Below, one piece after another: positions 8,844 through 18,232 of a stretch of 64,000 nucleotides of DNA. A program made the position numbers and the translations under genes. The stretch is from NCBI GenBank assembly GCA_002256345.1, contig NKIY01000003.1, forward strand, positions 558,001 to 622,000. The letters are read 5' to 3'. The DNA is from Bradyrhizobiaceae bacterium PARB1 (GTDB lineage: Bacteria > Pseudomonadota > Alphaproteobacteria > Rhizobiales > Xanthobacteraceae). Each line of letters opens with the position of its first letter. Position 1 is the stretch's first letter. The notes under the pieces are model-generated. The model ran no database searches and was not told the DNA's origin. It saw nothing but the letters and a program-made list of their open reading frames with translations.

Positions 8844-10372
8844 GCGCGCGCTCCTGCAACGGCAGCTGCATCGCGATCGGCGACGAGCCATTGATCGAGC
8901 GCCACAATCTCCTCCCCCGACAAGCGCAGGCCGAGTTTGGAGCGCCGCCAGACGATGTCCTCGGCGCTCACGGCCCATTCGTTCGCCATCAGATAGCGCA
9001 CCTCACGCTCGGTCAATGTGGCACCGAAGTCGTGGCCAAGATCGTCGGCCGATTTCGCATGCGCGAGAAGGTTTGCAGCACGCGTGCCATAGGCATGGAC
9101 CAGCCGGTTCGCATGCGCGGCGGTGAGAAACGGATAATCGCGACCAATTTCGGCGACCAGCGCATCGACAGAGGAGACATCGAAGTCGCCGCCTGGCAGC
9201 GGCGCATGCGCCGTCCAGCCTTCTTTTGCCTTATCGCCCTTGAGGTAAGGCGCCAGTTTCTGCAGCGCTTCTTCGGCGAGGCGTCGATAGGTCGTGATCT
9301 TGCCGCCGTAGATCGACAGCAGCGGCGCGCCGCCGGGCAGATCGAGCTCGAACACATAGTCGCGCGTCGCCGCCTTGGCGTCGCTGGCGCCATCGTCATA
9401 AAGCGGACGGACGCCGGAATAAGTCCAGACGACGTCGTTGGCCAGGACAGGTCTGGCAAAATATTCGCTGACAGAGCGGCAGAGATAGGCGATCTCGTCC
9501 GGCGTGATTTTCACGTCTGCAGGATCACCATGATAGTCGACATCGGTGGTGCCGATCAGCGTGAAATCATTCTGATAGGGGATCGCAAAGACGATACGGC
9601 CGTCCGCGTTCTGGAAGATATAGGCGCGGTCATGGGCGTAGAGCCGGGGCACGATGATATGCGAGCCCTGCACGAGCCGCACCTTCGCCTTTGCATTCAC
9701 GCCGGCGCCGGCAGCCAGCACGTTCTCGACCCACGGCCCTCCGGCATTCACCAGCGTGCGTGCGCTGATGGTCTCGCGTGCGTGCGTGAGCACGTTCTCG
9801 ACGGTGACCTGCCAGATGCCATCCGCCTGACGGATTTCGACCGCGCGTGTCCGTGTACGGATATCGGCGCCGCGGTCAGCAGCATCGCGGGCGGTGAGCA
9901 CGACGAGGCGGGCGTCATCAACGAAACAATCCGAATACTCGAAGCCGCGATGGAAACGGCCAGGGGTCAGGGGCTTGCCGGCCTCGTCGCGCGTCAGGTC
10001 GAGGGTGCGCGTCGCCGGCAGCAATTTGCGACCGCCGATATGGTCGTAAAGGAACAGGCCGAGACGCAGCAGCCAGGCCGGCCGCAACCCGGCGTGATGC
10101 GGCAGCACGAAGCGCAACGGACGGATGATATGAGGCGCGATCGCCCACAGCACCTCGCGCTCCAGCAGCGCGTGGCGGACCAGCTTGAAGTCGTAATATT
10201 CGAGATAGCGCAGGCCGCCGTGAATCAGCTTGGTGGACCAGGACGAGGTGCCTGACGCCAGATCCTTCATCTCGCAGAGAAACACGGAATTGCCGCGGCC
10301 GACTGCATCGCGGGCGATCCCGCAGCCGTTCACGCCGCCACCAATGATTGCAAGGTCGTAAGTCTGACCCAC
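8840..10372 (-). CDS. glpD: Aerobic glycerol-3-phosphate dehydrogenase
   Basis: 510 aa from a GTG at 10372 with an AGAGGGGAAG ribosome site; a TTG at 10393 would add seven residues and lie over that site. The N-terminal FAD fold reads DLAIIGGGVNGCGIARDA, followed by the DAO-family signature GTSSWSTKLIHGGLRYLEY (about 41-59). The C-terminal alpha domain extends from about 390. The enzyme oxidises glycerol-3-phosphate to dihydroxyacetone phosphate at the membrane and passes electrons to quinone. It is the first gene of the glycerol operon, directly behind an inverted repeat that is the likely GlpR operator. Glycerol kinase, needed to make its substrate, is not in the operon. Confidence 0.93.
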   Translation of the reverse strand: MGQTYDLAIIGGGVNGCGIARDAVGRGNSVFLCEMKDLASGTSSWSTKLIHGGLRYLEYYDFKLVRHALLEREVLWAIAPHIIRPLRFVLPHHAGLRPAWLLRLGLFLYDHIGGRKLLPATRTLDLTRDEAGKPLTPGRFHRGFEYSDCFVDDARLVVLTARDAADRGADIRTRTRAVEIRQADGIWQVTVENVLTHARETISARTLVNAGGPWVENVLAAGAGVNAKAKVRLVQGSHIIVPRLYAHDRAYIFQNADGRIVFAIPYQNDFTLIGTTDVDYHGDPADVKITPDEIAYLCRSVSEYFARPVLANDVVWTYSGVRPLYDDGASDAKAATRDYVFELDLPGGAPLLSIYGGKITTYRRLAEEALQKLAPYLKGDKAKEGWTAHAPLPGGDFDVSSVDALVAEIGRDYPFLTAAHANRLVHAYGTRAANLLAHAKSADDLGHDFGATLTEREVRYLMANEWAVSAEDIVWRRSKLGLRLSGEEIVALDQWLVADRDAAAVAGARA

Positions 10373-10440
10373 CCGGCTTCCCCTCTGCGCCAATTATCTG
10401 GCGCCTCCACGGACGCGCCATCTTCGCTTTCAGCGATTTG

Positions 10441-10479
10441 GCTTTCGTTTTGGATTAAAGCACAACTAAAAACGAAAGC
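10441..10479. promoter_or_regulatory. Probable GlpR operator upstream of glpD
   Basis: A perfect 11-bp inverted repeat: GCTTTCGTTTT at 10441-10451 and AAAACGAAAGC at 10469-10479, with 17 bases between. The TTTCG/CGAAA half-sites resemble those of DeoR/GlpR-type repressors in alphaproteobacteria. It lies about 70 bp upstream of glpD and directly behind the glpR stop. Confidence 0.65.
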
Positions 10480-10498
10480 AACCGGGGGTATGACAGTT

Positions 10499-11329
10499 TT
10501 AAACCGCGCGTTTAGAGGTACTTTCGGGTTCCGGGGCCTCCTCCGTCTCGTCGGCGGACCCGGGTAGGGCCTCGATGACCTTCACCCCGCGGCTCCTGCA
10601 AATCTCCTGCAAAGCCGGCGGCAGCGCCGTATCGGTCACGAACGTGTGGATCTGGCTGAGATGGGCGATGCGAACGGCGGCGGTGCGGCGCAACTTGGTC
10701 GAGTCGCAGACCAGCATGACACTGCGGGCATTGGCGATGATCGCCTGCGCCGCCTGCACCTCGCGGTAGTCGAAATCGAGTAGCGCCCCCTCCTCGTCAA
10801 TCGCTGAAGCGCCGATGATGGCGTAGTCCACCTTGAACTGGCCGATCAGCTTGATCGCCGTGGAGCCGGTCACCGCCCCGTCCGCGCGCCGCACCGTGCC
10901 GCCGGCGACGATCACCTCGATATGCGGATGGCGGTACAGCATCATCGCGACATTGAGGTTGTTGGTGATGACGAGGAGGTTCTCGTGATCCGTCAGCGCA
11001 TTCGCGACTTCCTCTGTCGTGGTGCCGATATTGATGAAGAGCGACGAACCGTTGGGAATCTGAGCGGCAGCGGCCGCGCCGATCGCCTTCTTCTCCTCGG
11101 CGGCAACGAAGCGGCGGGCTTCGTAAGCGAGGTTTTCCGTGCCGGACGCCACGATGGCGCCGCCATGGATGCGGGTCAGCAGGCGCTGGTCGCAGAGATC
11201 GTTGAGATCCTTGCGGATGGTCTGCGCCGACACCTCGAAGCGGCGGACGAGATCATCCACCATCACGCGACCGAAGGCGCGCGCGTGATTGAGAATTTCG
11301 GATTGGCGGAGAGAAAGGCCAGACGTCAC
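10499..11329 (-). CDS. glpR: DeoR-family glycerol regulon repressor
   Basis: 276 aa from a GTG at 11329. The N-terminal 60 residues are a DeoR helix-turn-helix (RQSEILNHA, VDDLVRRFEVSAQTIRKDL, then RIHGGA). The C-terminal DeoRC sugar-phosphate sensor domain holds the NIGTTTEEVA and STAIKLI loops that bind phosphate in this family. It probably senses glycerol-3-phosphate and represses glpD onward. It lies immediately upstream of glpD in the same direction, separated by 126 bp containing a palindromic operator. The last about 20 residues are acidic and non-conserved. Confidence 0.88.
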   Translation of the reverse strand: MTSGLSLRQSEILNHARAFGRVMVDDLVRRFEVSAQTIRKDLNDLCDQRLLTRIHGGAIVASGTENLAYEARRFVAAEEKKAIGAAAAAQIPNGSSLFINIGTTTEEVANALTDHENLLVITNNLNVAMMLYRHPHIEVIVAGGTVRRADGAVTGSTAIKLIGQFKVDYAIIGASAIDEEGALLDFDYREVQAAQAIIANARSVMLVCDSTKLRRTAAVRIAHLSQIHTFVTDTALPPALQEICRSRGVKVIEALPGSADETEEAPEPESTSKRAV

Positions 11330-11432
11330 ATCAGCACCTCATGGATGATTTCCATGGTGCTGATGTTAGACAGGCCCGTCAACGCAGCGCGACAGCCTGC
11401 AAGGCTGCGGCAGCGTCCTGACGTCTCACACC

Positions 11433-11630
11433 TTATGCGGCCGTCACAGTCTGCTGCGCGCCCTGGGCGAACTGGAAGGCCGCCCGCTCCGCCTCGCGGG
11501 CATTGCGGAAGATCTGGCCATCCATCGGATTGAAACGGTGAGATGCCGCAAAAAAGCGAAACCCTTCCGGATCGCGAACCACGATGCCGGCTGCCTGTGA
11601 CGAGACTTCGATGATGTATGTGTCTGACAT
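11433..11630 (-). CDS. Conserved hypothetical 65-aa protein
   Basis: 65 aa, ATG at 11630 with AAAGGGG upstream. There is no signal peptide or membrane segment. It reads as a compact beta-alpha fold with a central segment PEGFRFFAASHRFNPMDGQ and an alanine-rich tail. Small proteins of this pattern (short beta-strand, F/H-rich middle, AxxAA tail) occur in Bradyrhizobium relatives, but no function is known to me. It stands alone between glpR and yciA. Confidence 0.65.
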   Translation of the reverse strand: MSDTYIIEVSSQAAGIVVRDPEGFRFFAASHRFNPMDGQIFRNAREAERAAFQFAQGAQQTVTAA

Positions 11631-11707
11631 GGCGGCCCCTTTCGCGGTAGGCGATGCATATTCCGGGCCACTAACTGGGAAAGGGGTACTTAGTTCCGGC
11701 CGCCAGA

Positions 11708-11721
11708 TTAAAACGTTTTAA
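11708..11721. promoter_or_regulatory. 14-bp palindrome TTAAAACGTTTTAA
   Basis: A perfect palindrome with a central CG, spanning the yciA stop codon and lying 78-91 bp upstream of the 65-aa gene. LacI-family operators have this look, but no LacI-type gene is in the window. It could be an operator of the small gene or chance. Confidence 0.3.
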
Positions 11722-12149
11722 GCTTGCAGCGTCTGATCGGGCCGCTTGATGACTTGCGGGCGACCGTTCTCATCAATGGAAACGAAGGTAAAATTGCCGT
11801 CGGTCACCAAAATCGGGGCGCTTTCGTTGCGGCGAAGCACCCATGCCTCGATATGCACCGTCAGCGACGTGCGCCCCATGCGCACCAGATTCGCATGCAC
11901 GGAGACGACATCGCCGACATGCACGGCCTTGCGGAAAGTCATCGCCTCGATGGCCACGGTAACTGTGCGCGTCTTCGCTACCTTGGCGGCGAAGATACCG
12001 CCGCCGAGATCCATCTGGCTCAGCAGCCAGCCGCCGAAAATGTCGCCATTGGCATTCGTATCCGCCGGCATGGCCACCGTACGGATGGTGAGATCGCCGG
12101 TGGGTTCGGCAGCGAGACCCGTCGTGGGCTGATTCTGTGATTCAGTCAT
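11718..12149 (-). CDS. yciA: Acyl-CoA thioesterase, YciA/hotdog family
   Basis: 143 aa. A single hotdog domain with the active-site segment NANGDIFGGWLLSQMD (33-48), whose Asn/Asp and Gly residues bind the thioester, followed by the long helix. It hydrolyses short to medium acyl-CoA esters in the cytosol. The N-terminal 20 residues are polar and variable. It follows the fadJ stop by 43 bp on the same strand, so it may be cotranscribed with the beta-oxidation genes and limit acyl-CoA build-up. Confidence 0.85.
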   Translation of the reverse strand: MTESQNQPTTGLAAEPTGDLTIRTVAMPADTNANGDIFGGWLLSQMDLGGGIFAAKVAKTRTVTVAIEAMTFRKAVHVGDVVSVHANLVRMGRTSLTVHIEAWVLRRNESAPILVTDGNFTFVSIDENGRPQVIKRPDQTLQA

Positions 12150-12192
12150 GGGCAGACGCTGCCCGAAGTTGAGTCATCATGTACAGACGATT

Positions 12193-14286
12193 TTATGTGA
12201 AAGTTTCCCAGCCCGGATCGGGCGCGAAGCGATCGCCGAATTTGTCTGCCAGCGCGCGCAAGGTCGCCGCCACATTGTCCGGGCCGCGCGAGCGAGCGTA
12301 GTTCAGCGGACCGCCGCGGAACGGGGCATAGCCAGTGCCAAAGATCATGGCACCATCGACAATATCGGCATCATCGACGATGCCTTCGCGTAGGCAAGCG
12401 ACGCAGACATTGGAGATCGGCAGCACCAGCCGGTCGATCATCTCCTGCGACGGCCGCGCTGTCGCAGCAGCCGCGGAGCTCTTCTCGGCCTTGCCGTCCT
12501 TCCAGACATAAAAGCCCTTGCCGGTCTTTTTGCCGAGTTCGCCGCGATTGACCTTTTCCCGCAACCACGCCGGTGTGGGAGGCAACAAGTCGCCGAATTT
12601 CGAGCGCAGCATGTCGCCGACGGCCATGCAGATATCAAGGCCGACCTGATCGGCCAGCTCGATCGGGCCCATGGGCATGCCGAACTGTTCGGCAGCAGCA
12701 TCGATGGTCTCCTTCTCGACCTTCTCGTCGAGCAGCATCATCGCTTCCAGCATGTAGGGCGTGAGCGCGCGATTGACGAGGAAGCCCGGCGACGACTTCA
12801 CCGGCAGCGGCAGGCGATCGATGGCGCCGACGAATGCCGTGGCTCGCTTCAGCATATCCTGATCGACACCGTCATGACTGACGACTTCGACGAGCTGCAA
12901 CCGCGAGACCGGATTGAAGAAATGCAGCCCGAGCAGCCGCTCCGGCCGCGCTAGCGACGTACGCAGATCCTGCAGCGGGATGCTCGACGTATTGGTGGCG
13001 AGGATCGCATCCGGCTTCATGCGTGGCTCCAGACCCGCATAGACCTTCTGCTTGAGATCGAGCTTCTCTGGCACCGCCTCGATGATGAGATCGGCACCGC
13101 GCACGCCTTCACCGTCCATATCGGGGATAAGTCGGTCGAGCGTATCGCGCTGGTCGGTGCGCTTGCGGATGATTTTTGCATAGAGATCAGCAGCGCGCTT
13201 GATCGCGCCGGCCAGCGGCTCCGGCTTCATGTCGGCGAGCGTCACGCGCATGCCCTGATGCGCGCACCACGCCGCGATGTCGCCACCCATGGCACCGGCA
13301 CCGATGACATGAACATGTTTGATGTTGTTGTCGCCGCCGGCGATTTTCTTCATCGCCTCACGCAGGAAGAAGACGCGGATGAGATTCTGCGCCGTCGTCG
13401 TCACCATGAGCCGGGCAAAAGAGCCCTGCTCGGCCTTCAGCATCGCGGCGCGATCGCCGCCATGCTTCTCCCAGAGATCGATCAGCGCATAAGGCGCGGG
13501 GTAATGTTCGCGCGGCGCCTGCTTTGCGGCTTCCGCCACCATGCGCGAGGCGAGGAAACCGCGTACCGGCGAGAAATTGAACAACGGGATCAGCGGCGAC
13601 GGCTTGGCGCGCTTGAGACGGCCGAATACGGCTTCCTTCACGGCATTACGGACATGGCGCTCTTCGGTGACGGCATCGACCAGGCCCATGGCTTTCGCCT
13701 TGCGGGCGTCGATGGTCTTGCCGGTCAGCATCATCGGCATCGCCTGCAGCGGCGAGACGAGATGCGTAAAGCGCGCGGTGCCGCCCAGACCCGGATGCAG
13801 GCCGAGCATTACTTCGGGAAAGCCGAAGCGCGCGCCATCGATGGCGATGCGCATCTGGCAGGCCAGCGCTATTTCGAGACCGCCGCCGAGACAGAAGCCG
13901 TGGATGACCGCAACGGTCGGGATCTTCAGCGTCTCGAAGCGATCGACCACAGCATGAGCACGCGCAATCTGCGCTTCGATGGCAACGGGATCGCTACCGC
14001 GGAATTCATTGATGTCGGCGCCGGCAATGAAGCCCGAGGGTTTTGCAGAGCGGACAACGATGCCGGTCGGGCGCTGGGCCTCCAGCGCCGTCAGCACCAT
14101 GTCGAATTCCAGCAGCACCTCTTCCGACAGCGTATTGGCGCTGGCATCGGTGCGGTCGAACAGGAGCCACGCCACGCCATCGGCATCGCGCGTCAGCTTG
14201 AAATTGCGGTAGGTACCCGATGCATCAGGCGTCGGCCCGAGTTCGAGCGCGCGGTCCTTGAGGGCGTCCAAGATTCTGCTTTCCAT
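12193..14286 (-). CDS. fadJ: Bifunctional enoyl-CoA hydratase / 3-hydroxyacyl-CoA dehydrogenase
   Basis: 697 aa from the ATG at 14286; a much longer open frame upstream is antisense-like read-through of the thiolase gene. The N-terminal crotonase domain has the oxyanion segment GFIAGADINEF (85-95) and GFCLGGGLEIALACQ (130-144), with Glu138 a catalytic glutamate. The middle domain opens with the NAD motif VIGAGAMGGD (about residue 318), and HFFNPVSRLQLVEVV carries the dehydrogenase His. The C-terminal 3HCDH domains follow. It catalyses hydration and oxidation in fatty acid beta-oxidation and complexes with the thiolase encoded 8 bp upstream. Calling it FadJ rather than FadB is a convention choice. 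Confidence 0.9.
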   Translation of the reverse strand: MESRILDALKDRALELGPTPDASGTYRNFKLTRDADGVAWLLFDRTDASANTLSEEVLLEFDMVLTALEAQRPTGIVVRSAKPSGFIAGADINEFRGSDPVAIEAQIARAHAVVDRFETLKIPTVAVIHGFCLGGGLEIALACQMRIAIDGARFGFPEVMLGLHPGLGGTARFTHLVSPLQAMPMMLTGKTIDARKAKAMGLVDAVTEERHVRNAVKEAVFGRLKRAKPSPLIPLFNFSPVRGFLASRMVAEAAKQAPREHYPAPYALIDLWEKHGGDRAAMLKAEQGSFARLMVTTTAQNLIRVFFLREAMKKIAGGDNNIKHVHVIGAGAMGGDIAAWCAHQGMRVTLADMKPEPLAGAIKRAADLYAKIIRKRTDQRDTLDRLIPDMDGEGVRGADLIIEAVPEKLDLKQKVYAGLEPRMKPDAILATNTSSIPLQDLRTSLARPERLLGLHFFNPVSRLQLVEVVSHDGVDQDMLKRATAFVGAIDRLPLPVKSSPGFLVNRALTPYMLEAMMLLDEKVEKETIDAAAEQFGMPMGPIELADQVGLDICMAVGDMLRSKFGDLLPPTPAWLREKVNRGELGKKTGKGFYVWKDGKAEKSSAAAATARPSQEMIDRLVLPISNVCVACLREGIVDDADIVDGAMIFGTGYAPFRGGPLNYARSRGPDNVAATLRALADKFGDRFAPDPGWETFT

Positions 14287-14294
14287 GACGCGCC

Positions 14295-15578
14295 TCACAC
14301 CGTCTCGATCAACATAGCACCGCCAAGCCCGCCGCCAATACATTCGGTGGCGATGCCGCGTCTGGTGCCGAGCCGCTTCATGGCATTGACGAGATGCAGC
14401 ACAATGCGGTTGCCGGACGTACCGACGGGATGGCCGAGGCTGATGGCGCCCCCATCGACATTCAGCTTCGCATGATCGATCTCGCCGGCAGCGCCGTCGA
14501 GGCCAAGCACTTCGCGGCAGAATGTCTCGTCCTTCCATGCGGCGAGACAGCCAAGCACCTGTGTGGCGAAGGCCTCGTTCAATTCCCAGGTCTCGATGTC
14601 GTGGATCGTCATGTTGTTGCGCTTGAGCAGATCATGCGACGACAGCACCGGGCCAAGGCCCATGATGGAGGGATCGAGCGCCGACCACTGGCTGTCGAGG
14701 ATAACCGCCTTCGGCGTCAGCTTGTGTTTCACCACGGCTTGTTCGGACGCGAGGATCACCCAGGACGCGCCATCGGTGATCTGCGAGGAATTGCCGGCAG
14801 TGACCTGGCCCCACGGGCGCTCGAACACCGGCTTCAGCATCGCCAGCTTGTCGGGCGATGAATCCGGCCGCACGCCGTCGTCGTGATCGTAGAACTTGCC
14901 CTTGCGATCGAAGGCGGTCTCCACCTCACCTTTCAACCAACCATTCTCCTGTGCGCGCGCGAGGCGCTTGTGGCTCTCGCTGGCATAGCCATCCGCCTGC
15001 TGGCGGGTGATGCCGAAGAGATGGCCGACCTTCTCGGCGGTCTGGCCCATATTGAGATCGGTGATGGGATCGGTGAGACCGCGCTCAAGGCCGATCACCG
15101 GCTTGAAGAATGCCGGCCGTGCCTTGGCGAGCGCCGCGAGCTTGGCCAGCGGGCCCTTAGCCATCGCAAGGCCGGCGAACCAGCGCACGCCGTTCTGAGG
15201 CCAGACCAGCGGTGCATGGCTGAGTGCTTCGGCGCCGCCGGCCAGAATGAGGTCCGCATTACCTTCGCGGATATAGCGATAGCCGGTGTCGATGGATTGC
15301 ATGCCGGAGCCGCAATTGATCTGGACCGTGAAGGCCACCATGCGCTCGCCCATGCCGAGCCGCAGCGCCGCGACACGGGCGGGATTCATTTCATCGGCGA
15401 TGACATTGACGCAGCCGAGGATCACCTGATCGAAGGCATCCGGCGCAAAGGGCTGCCGCGCCAGCAGCGGGCGTCCGCATTGGACGGCGAGATCGACCGG
15501 AGTGAAAGGGCCGGGGCCGCTGCGCGCCTTCAGGAACGGCGTGCGGCTGCCGTCGACGATAAAGACTGGTCTTGCCAT
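14295..15578 (-). CDS. fadI: Acetyl-CoA acyltransferase (beta-oxidation thiolase)
   Basis: 427 aa from the ATG at 15578; upstream codons fall in a repeat element. Thiolase motifs are present: the acyl-accepting Cys in INCGSGMQS (about 89-97), NEAFATQ, GHPVGTSG with the activating His, and the C-terminal CIGGGLGGA with the second Cys. It cleaves 3-ketoacyl-CoA with CoA to acetyl-CoA and a shortened acyl-CoA. It lies in the order fadE, thiolase, fadJ, the typical beta-oxidation set, and is separated from fadE by a repeat element. Confidence 0.9.
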   Translation of the reverse strand: MARPVFIVDGSRTPFLKARSGPGPFTPVDLAVQCGRPLLARQPFAPDAFDQVILGCVNVIADEMNPARVAALRLGMGERMVAFTVQINCGSGMQSIDTGYRYIREGNADLILAGGAEALSHAPLVWPQNGVRWFAGLAMAKGPLAKLAALAKARPAFFKPVIGLERGLTDPITDLNMGQTAEKVGHLFGITRQQADGYASESHKRLARAQENGWLKGEVETAFDRKGKFYDHDDGVRPDSSPDKLAMLKPVFERPWGQVTAGNSSQITDGASWVILASEQAVVKHKLTPKAVILDSQWSALDPSIMGLGPVLSSHDLLKRNNMTIHDIETWELNEAFATQVLGCLAAWKDETFCREVLGLDGAAGEIDHAKLNVDGGAISLGHPVGTSGNRIVLHLVNAMKRLGTRRGIATECIGGGLGGAMLIETV

Positions 15579-15597
15579 CAGATTTTGATCCACCTGT

Positions 15598-15719
15598 ATC
15601 CCGGACGCGATGCGGCGCGCAGTGCCGCCTCGCTGAGCCGGGACCTTACCAGACGCCGGGGTTCGTGACGGTCCCGGCTCTGCGGAGCAGCGCAAGAGGC
15701 GCTGCGCCGCGTCCGGGAC
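15598..15719. repeat. REP-like palindromic extragenic element, family 1, copy A
   Basis: About 121 bp with long imperfectly inverted arms: TCCCGGACGCGATGC on the left and GCCGCGTCCGGGA on the right, each arm itself carrying a GAGCCGGGAC/GTCCCGGCTC end. A second copy of the same layout and length is at 19005-19125. It lies between fadE and the thiolase gene, where it may affect transcript stability. Confidence 0.75.
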
Positions 15720-15745
15720 AAGTGTGAATGATAGGCGCTCATCAA

Positions 15746-18022
15746 TCAGCTTGCTGCTCGTTGCTCACCAAGGTCCTGGAAGAATTGATGCACGTTATCG
15801 GACTTCCGTGCGAGCGGCGACAGCTCTTCCGGCGAGAAATCGTCGACCTCGATCACCAGCTTCACGGCATCACGGGCCGCTTGCAGCCGCTCGCCCTCCG
15901 CCTGGGTGATCACCCCCTGTGCCACAGCCTGTTCCCAGTCCTTCAGCTTCGCAGTTCGGATGCGCTTGGCAATATCGTCAGTGGATGTCACCAGTTTGAA
16001 CGCCTTTTCCAGCCGAGCCAAACCACCATCGTCGTCGACATGAGACAAATCCGGCGTCAGTCGATCGCGCGTGGCCGAAGGCTCCAAGATCATCTGGGCG
16101 CAAAGATGCACCACGCGATCCGACGGACCGAGCACTGACGCACCAAAAGGCTGCACGACGAATTTCAGGATCGTCGCAACGAAGCGGTTCGGCAGATTGG
16201 CAAGGATTTCGGCAAAACGGTTCTCGATGGTCTTGAAGCCCGAGGCCATGCACCATTCGAGTGCCGGCAGATCGTCCTGCTGGCGCCCTTCGTCCTCCCA
16301 GCGCTTCAGTGCGGCCGAGAGCAGATAGAGTTCGGAGAGAATGTCGCCGAAGCGTGCCGACAGCATCTCCTTGCGCTTCAGCGCGCCGCCAAGCGTGAGC
16401 AGCGCCATATCGGCGCAAAGTGCAAAGGCAGAGGAATAGCGCGACAGCTGTCGATAGAAGTGCGTGGCATCTCCTGCATCCGGTGCGGGCGCAAAGGCCC
16501 CCCCGGTCCAGCAGCGGCCCCATGCGCGGAACAGCGTGGTGACGCTGTGGCCGACATGTTTCCAGAAGGCCCTGTCGAAGGCATCGAGGCCCTTCTTCTT
16601 GTCGGGATCGCTGAGCGCGTTCATCTCATCGAGCAGATAGGGATGCGCGCGAATGGCGCCCTGCCCGAACACGATGAGGTTTCGCGTGAGAATATTAGCG
16701 CCCTCTACGGTGATGCCGACCGGCACTGCGCGATAGAGATTACCCATATAGTTCTGCGGGCCATCGATGACTGCCTTGCCGCCATGGATGTCCATGGCGT
16801 CGTCGATGACGAGGCGCATGCGCTCGGTGGCATGCAGCTTCATGATCCCAGAGATGACCGCGGGATGATGGCCCTGGTTGAGCGCCGCCGAGGTCAGGCG
16901 TCGCGCGGCATCGAGCAGGTAGGCCGTACCGGCAATGCGCGCCAGCGGCTCCTCGATGCCCTCGAACTTGCTGATCGAGATGTTGAACTGCTCGCGGACG
17001 CGCGCATAGGCGCCGGTGGTGCGCGCCACATAGGCTGCACCGGCCGCCGAGAGCGATGGCAGCGAGATGCCACGGCCGGCGGCGAGCGCGGACATCAGCA
17101 TCTTCCAGCCTTGCCCTAAACGCTCCTGCCCGCCGATAATGTAATCGAGCGGGATAAAGACATCGCGGCCCCAATTCGGACCGTTCTGAAATACCTGCAT
17201 CGACGGCAGATGGCGCTTGCCGATCTCGACCCCGGGAAGGTCATGCGGGATCAGCGCGACGGTGATGCCGAGTTCGTCCTGATCGCCGACGAGGTGATCG
17301 GGATCATAGGCCTTGAAGGCGAGACCGATCAGCGTGGCGACGGGGCCGAGCGTGATGTAGCGCTTGTGCCAATTGAGGCGCAGGCCAAGCACTTCTTTGC
17401 CCTCGAACGTGCCCTTGCAGATAATGCCGCTGTCGATCATCGACGAGGCGTCGGAGCCGGCTTCCGGGCTGGTGAGGCCGAAGCAGGGAATGTCGCGGCC
17501 ATCGGCAAGACGTGGCAACCAGCGCTGGCGCTGCTCGTCGGTGCCGAATTTCATCAGCAGTTCGCCGGGGCCGAGTGAATTCGGCACCATCACGGTGACG
17601 GCGGCAACCACGGAGCGCGACGAGATTTTCCGCACCACTTCCGAATGGGCATAGGGCGAGAAACCGAGGCCGCCATATTCCTTCGGGATGATCATGCCGA
17701 AGAATTTTTCACGCTTGATGAAGTCCCACACCTCCGGCGGAAGGTCCCGCAATTCCCAGTTGATCTTCCAGTCGTCGATCATCTCGCAGAGACGATCGAC
17801 GGGCCCGGTCATGAAGGCCTGCTCTTCCTCGGTCAGCGTCGCGGGCGCGACCTTAAGCAGCTTGTTCCAGTCGGGATTGCCGGTGAACAGGTCCGCGTCC
17901 CACCAGACATCGCCGGCCTCCAGCGCCTCGCGCTCGGTATCCGACATCTTTGGCAGCACGCCCTTGGCCCAGCCGAAAATCGGCTTGGAGAGATAATCCT
18001 TGCGCAGGCTGGGGGAGCTCAT
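15746..18022 (-). CDS. fadE: Acyl-CoA dehydrogenase (FadE type)
   Basis: 758 aa, the long FadE type rather than the 380-aa mitochondrial type. Start ATG at 18022. The N-terminal acyl-CoA dehydrogenase domain (about 75-420) has PKEYGGLGF and LTSPEAGSDASSM, the FAD/substrate loops, and the GGKAVIDGPQNYMG region. The C-terminal extension of about 300 residues (DUF1974) is typical of FadE. It introduces the first double bond of the beta-oxidation cycle and passes electrons to ETF. It is the first gene of the set fadE-thiolase-fadJ. Confidence 0.92.
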   Translation of the reverse strand: MSSPSLRKDYLSKPIFGWAKGVLPKMSDTEREALEAGDVWWDADLFTGNPDWNKLLKVAPATLTEEEQAFMTGPVDRLCEMIDDWKINWELRDLPPEVWDFIKREKFFGMIIPKEYGGLGFSPYAHSEVVRKISSRSVVAAVTVMVPNSLGPGELLMKFGTDEQRQRWLPRLADGRDIPCFGLTSPEAGSDASSMIDSGIICKGTFEGKEVLGLRLNWHKRYITLGPVATLIGLAFKAYDPDHLVGDQDELGITVALIPHDLPGVEIGKRHLPSMQVFQNGPNWGRDVFIPLDYIIGGQERLGQGWKMLMSALAAGRGISLPSLSAAGAAYVARTTGAYARVREQFNISISKFEGIEEPLARIAGTAYLLDAARRLTSAALNQGHHPAVISGIMKLHATERMRLVIDDAMDIHGGKAVIDGPQNYMGNLYRAVPVGITVEGANILTRNLIVFGQGAIRAHPYLLDEMNALSDPDKKKGLDAFDRAFWKHVGHSVTTLFRAWGRCWTGGAFAPAPDAGDATHFYRQLSRYSSAFALCADMALLTLGGALKRKEMLSARFGDILSELYLLSAALKRWEDEGRQQDDLPALEWCMASGFKTIENRFAEILANLPNRFVATILKFVVQPFGASVLGPSDRVVHLCAQMILEPSATRDRLTPDLSHVDDDGGLARLEKAFKLVTSTDDIAKRIRTAKLKDWEQAVAQGVITQAEGERLQAARDAVKLVIEVDDFSPEELSPLARKSDNVHQFFQDLGEQRAAS

Positions 18023-18232
18023 GGGAAGTCCTCTCGATCTGGCAACCGCAGGATCCAGGCGGAAACGGTCGCTCAAGGCATTCGCTCTTTAACTCGGCGC
18101 CGTTGCTGCCAGCTTAGCTTTCGCATTGAAATTGAAGCGAAATTGCACGGCATTGAGCCATCGATAACGGCAAGGATACCGCATCGGTTCCATGAAGGCG
18201 AACAGGGACCGCGTGACCAGAGGTCGCGCGCT

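Noticed and set aside
8844-8978. A possible 45-codon N-terminal extension of GlpS.
   Set aside because: It falls inside glpD and is Arg/Cys-rich. The ATG at 8843 gives the standard coupled overlap and a normal N-terminus.
13258-14475. A 405-codon open frame antisense to fadJ.
   Set aside because: It overlaps an enzyme with clear motifs on the other strand and has His/Arg/Asp-rich composition typical of antisense frames.
14287-14538. A possible N-terminal extension of FadJ.
   Set aside because: The extra 84 codons lie inside the thiolase gene and are Arg/His-rich. Homologues begin at the ATG at 14286.
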